From JACMOY01 sp038322575 (lineage in GTDB: Bacteria; Actinomycetota; Actinomycetes; Actinomycetales; Angustibacteraceae): a DNA stretch of 15,720 nt. Shown here one piece after another: positions 14,805-15,720 of this stretch. Made by a program: the position numbers and the translations under genes. Position 1 is the first letter of the stretch. Each line of letters starts with the position of its first letter. The notes below the pieces were generated by a model, which was not told where the DNA came from, searched no databases, and worked only from the letters and a program-made list of their open reading frames with translations. The DNA is taken from contig JBBQGB010000069.1 of assembly GCA_038322575.1 (NCBI GenBank), forward strand, positions 1 through 15,720, read 5' to 3'.

Positions 14805-15071
14805 ATGGTCACCCTCGAACCCGATGACATGACCCCCGTGGTCAACCGCCTGCGCCGGGCGCAGGGCCAGCTCGGCGGCGTCATCCGCCTGATCGAGGAA
14901 GGCCGGGACTGCAAGGACGTCGTCACCCAGCTCGCCGCCGTCAACCGTGCCCTCGACCGGGCCGGCTTCGCGATCGTGTCGTCCGGCATGCGCCAGTGCC
15001 TGACCAACCCCGACGGGATGGACGAGCAGGACCGGGCGATGATGGAGAAGCTCTTCCTGACCCTCGCCTGA
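14805..15071 (+). CDS. CsoR/FrmR/RcnR-family repressor, CstR-like ligand set
   Basis: An intact 88-residue all-α repressor: VNRLRRAQGQLGGVIRLIEE, then GRDCKDVVTQLAAVNRALDR and SSGMRQCL. The conserved cysteines fall at C36 and C65, matching the two Cu(I)-ligand cysteines of M. tuberculosis CsoR, but the position of its His61 is Gly. Loss of that His with both cysteines kept is the pattern of persulfide-sensing CstR-type proteins, so sulfur or thiol sensing is as likely as copper. The ATG at 14805 is used; the preceding spacer contains GAAGGA about eight bases upstream. It probably represses its own operon through the palindromes at 14273 and 14323. Confidence 0.82.
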   Translation: MVTLEPDDMTPVVNRLRRAQGQLGGVIRLIEEGRDCKDVVTQLAAVNRALDRAGFAIVSSGMRQCLTNPDGMDEQDRAMMEKLFLTLA

Positions 15072-15074
15072 GCA

Positions 15075-15091
15075 ACGGCAACCCCTGCCGT
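15075..15091. terminator. Hairpin between convergent genes
   Basis: ACGGCA (15075-15080) and TGCCGT (15086-15091) form a perfect six-base stem around ACCCC in the 19-base gap between the repressor and acetate kinase stops. It could terminate both genes. There is no T-tract on either side, so efficiency without Rho is doubtful. Confidence 0.45.
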
Positions 15092-15720
15092 CACCGCAGG
15101 AGCGGGCGCGCCTCGGCGATCATCTGCAGGTCCTCACGCGAGTGCACGACGAACGTCCGTACCGCCGCGTCACCGGTGGTGAGCTCGCGAGGCTCGGCCG
15201 AGTCGTCATCGCTGGTGCGGACGCCGAGCCAACCCAGCCGCGCGCACAGCTCCTCGCGCACAGGCTGGCAGCGTTCGCCGACGCCGCCGGTGAACACCAG
15301 CGCGTCCAGTCCCTGCATCGCCGCGACCATGGCCCCGACGTGGGTCACCAGCCGGTGCAGGTAGACCTCGAACGCGAGCGTCGCCTCGGGTTCGCCCGTG
15401 CCGCGCCGGTGCAGCACCTCGCGGACGTCGGACGTGCCCGCCAGGCCCTGCAACCCGCTACGGGTCTCGAGCAGGTCGTCGAGGTCGTCGTCCGAGTGCT
15501 TCGCCAGCCACAGCAGCGCCCCCGGGTCGACGTGGCCGCTGCGGGTGCCCATGACCAGGCCGTCCAGCGGCGTGAACCCCATGGTCGTGTCGACGCTCCG
15601 GCCGTCCCGGACGGCGCACAGCGACGCGCCACCACCGAGATGCGCGACGAGCACCCGGCTCGCCTCGGGCGCGAGCCCCCGCACCTGCGCACTGGCCCAG
15701 GCGTGGGAAAGACCGTGAAA
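15091..15720 (-). CDS. ackA: Acetate kinase, C-terminal half (5' end outside window)
   Basis: The visible 209 residues carry acetate kinase motifs in order: FHGLSH at the window edge, VLVAHLGGGASLCAV (nucleotide-binding signature), DTTMGFTPLDGLVMGTRSGH and VDPGALLWL, then VFTGGVGE and a typical C-terminus ARPLL. The enzyme interconverts acetate plus ATP with acetyl phosphate plus ADP. About half of the roughly 400-residue protein is present and the frame is open to the window end with no lesion. The short loop sequences around AEPRELTTGDAAVRTFVVHS are normal for the family. A phosphotransacetylase or phosphoketolase gene may lie upstream but cannot be seen. It converges on the CsoR/CstR-type gene. 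Confidence 0.92.
   Translation of the reverse strand, partial: FHGLSHAWASAQVRGLAPEASRVLVAHLGGGASLCAVRDGRSVDTTMGFTPLDGLVMGTRSGHVDPGALLWLAKHSDDDLDDLLETRSGLQGLAGTSDVREVLHRRGTGEPEATLAFEVYLHRLVTHVGAMVAAMQGLDALVFTGGVGERCQPVREELCARLGWLGVRTSDDDSAEPRELTTGDAAVRTFVVHSREDLQMIAEARPLLR

Overview
The window is high-GC DNA with GTG starts, strong GAGGAG-type ribosome binding sites and Actinomycetota-type protein sequences (an ISL3 transposase, an α–β–NrfD formate dehydrogenase locus, a DUF2254 protein and a 56-residue Cys-rich protein). I place it in Actinomycetota and cannot fix a genus. No phage structural genes, CRISPR array or plasmid functions were seen.

Layout. The left end (1-1660) is insertion-sequence debris. 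It holds the start of an IS3-type OrfA running off the window, then a truncated and frameshifted ISL3 transposase whose terminal repeat lies in the 3' end of an OmpR-type response regulator gene that is itself broken by frameshifts. Next come an intact CaCA-type cation exchanger (1967-3034, minus) and a gene-poor gap. A decayed formate dehydrogenase locus follows (3590-5990, plus). Its α subunit carries an in-frame UGA at the known selenocysteine position with a SECIS-like hairpin directly after it. The C-terminal two thirds of α and the N-terminus of β are missing, so α reads in frame into β. β then has a one-base frameshift and the NrfD-like membrane subunit is cut short. The cut lies against the stop codon of an AhpD/carboxymuconolactone decarboxylase-like gene (6001-6546, minus) that contains an in-frame TGA.

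The middle (6731-9722, minus) holds two intact overlapping genes, a CPA1 Na+/H+ antiporter and a DUF2254 membrane protein. At 9786-10941 a MarR-type regulator and a ClC chloride channel have both lost their N-termini and are joined head to head, each with a further frameshift. After a short-chain dehydrogenase remnant there is a 3' half of tRNA-Phe without its 5' half (about 11307-11352), which is what an integrative-element attachment site looks like. A membrane-anchored diguanylate cyclase gene follows (11586-13336), broken by a TAG and a frameshift.

The right end (13400-15720) is intact: a SAM methyltransferase behind a small Cys-rich protein (minus), a DUF302 gene with a CsoR/CstR-family repressor (plus) under a promoter bearing two palindromic operator-like sites, and the 3' part of acetate kinase (minus).

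How the genes work together. Intact and broken genes alternate. The intact ones deal with ion and pH balance (CaCA, CPA1), a thiol or metal stress switch (CsoR/CstR with DUF302) and acetate metabolism. The broken ones are redox (formate dehydrogenase), signalling (response regulator, MarR, diguanylate cyclase), ClC and SDR genes. Three loss junctions and about nine small lesions (eight frameshifts and a nonsense TAG), plus one further in-frame TGA, indicate either a decaying accessory region bounded by IS elements and a tRNA-derived site, or a sequence with indel errors and collapsed segments. The sequence alone cannot separate these, and raw reads would.
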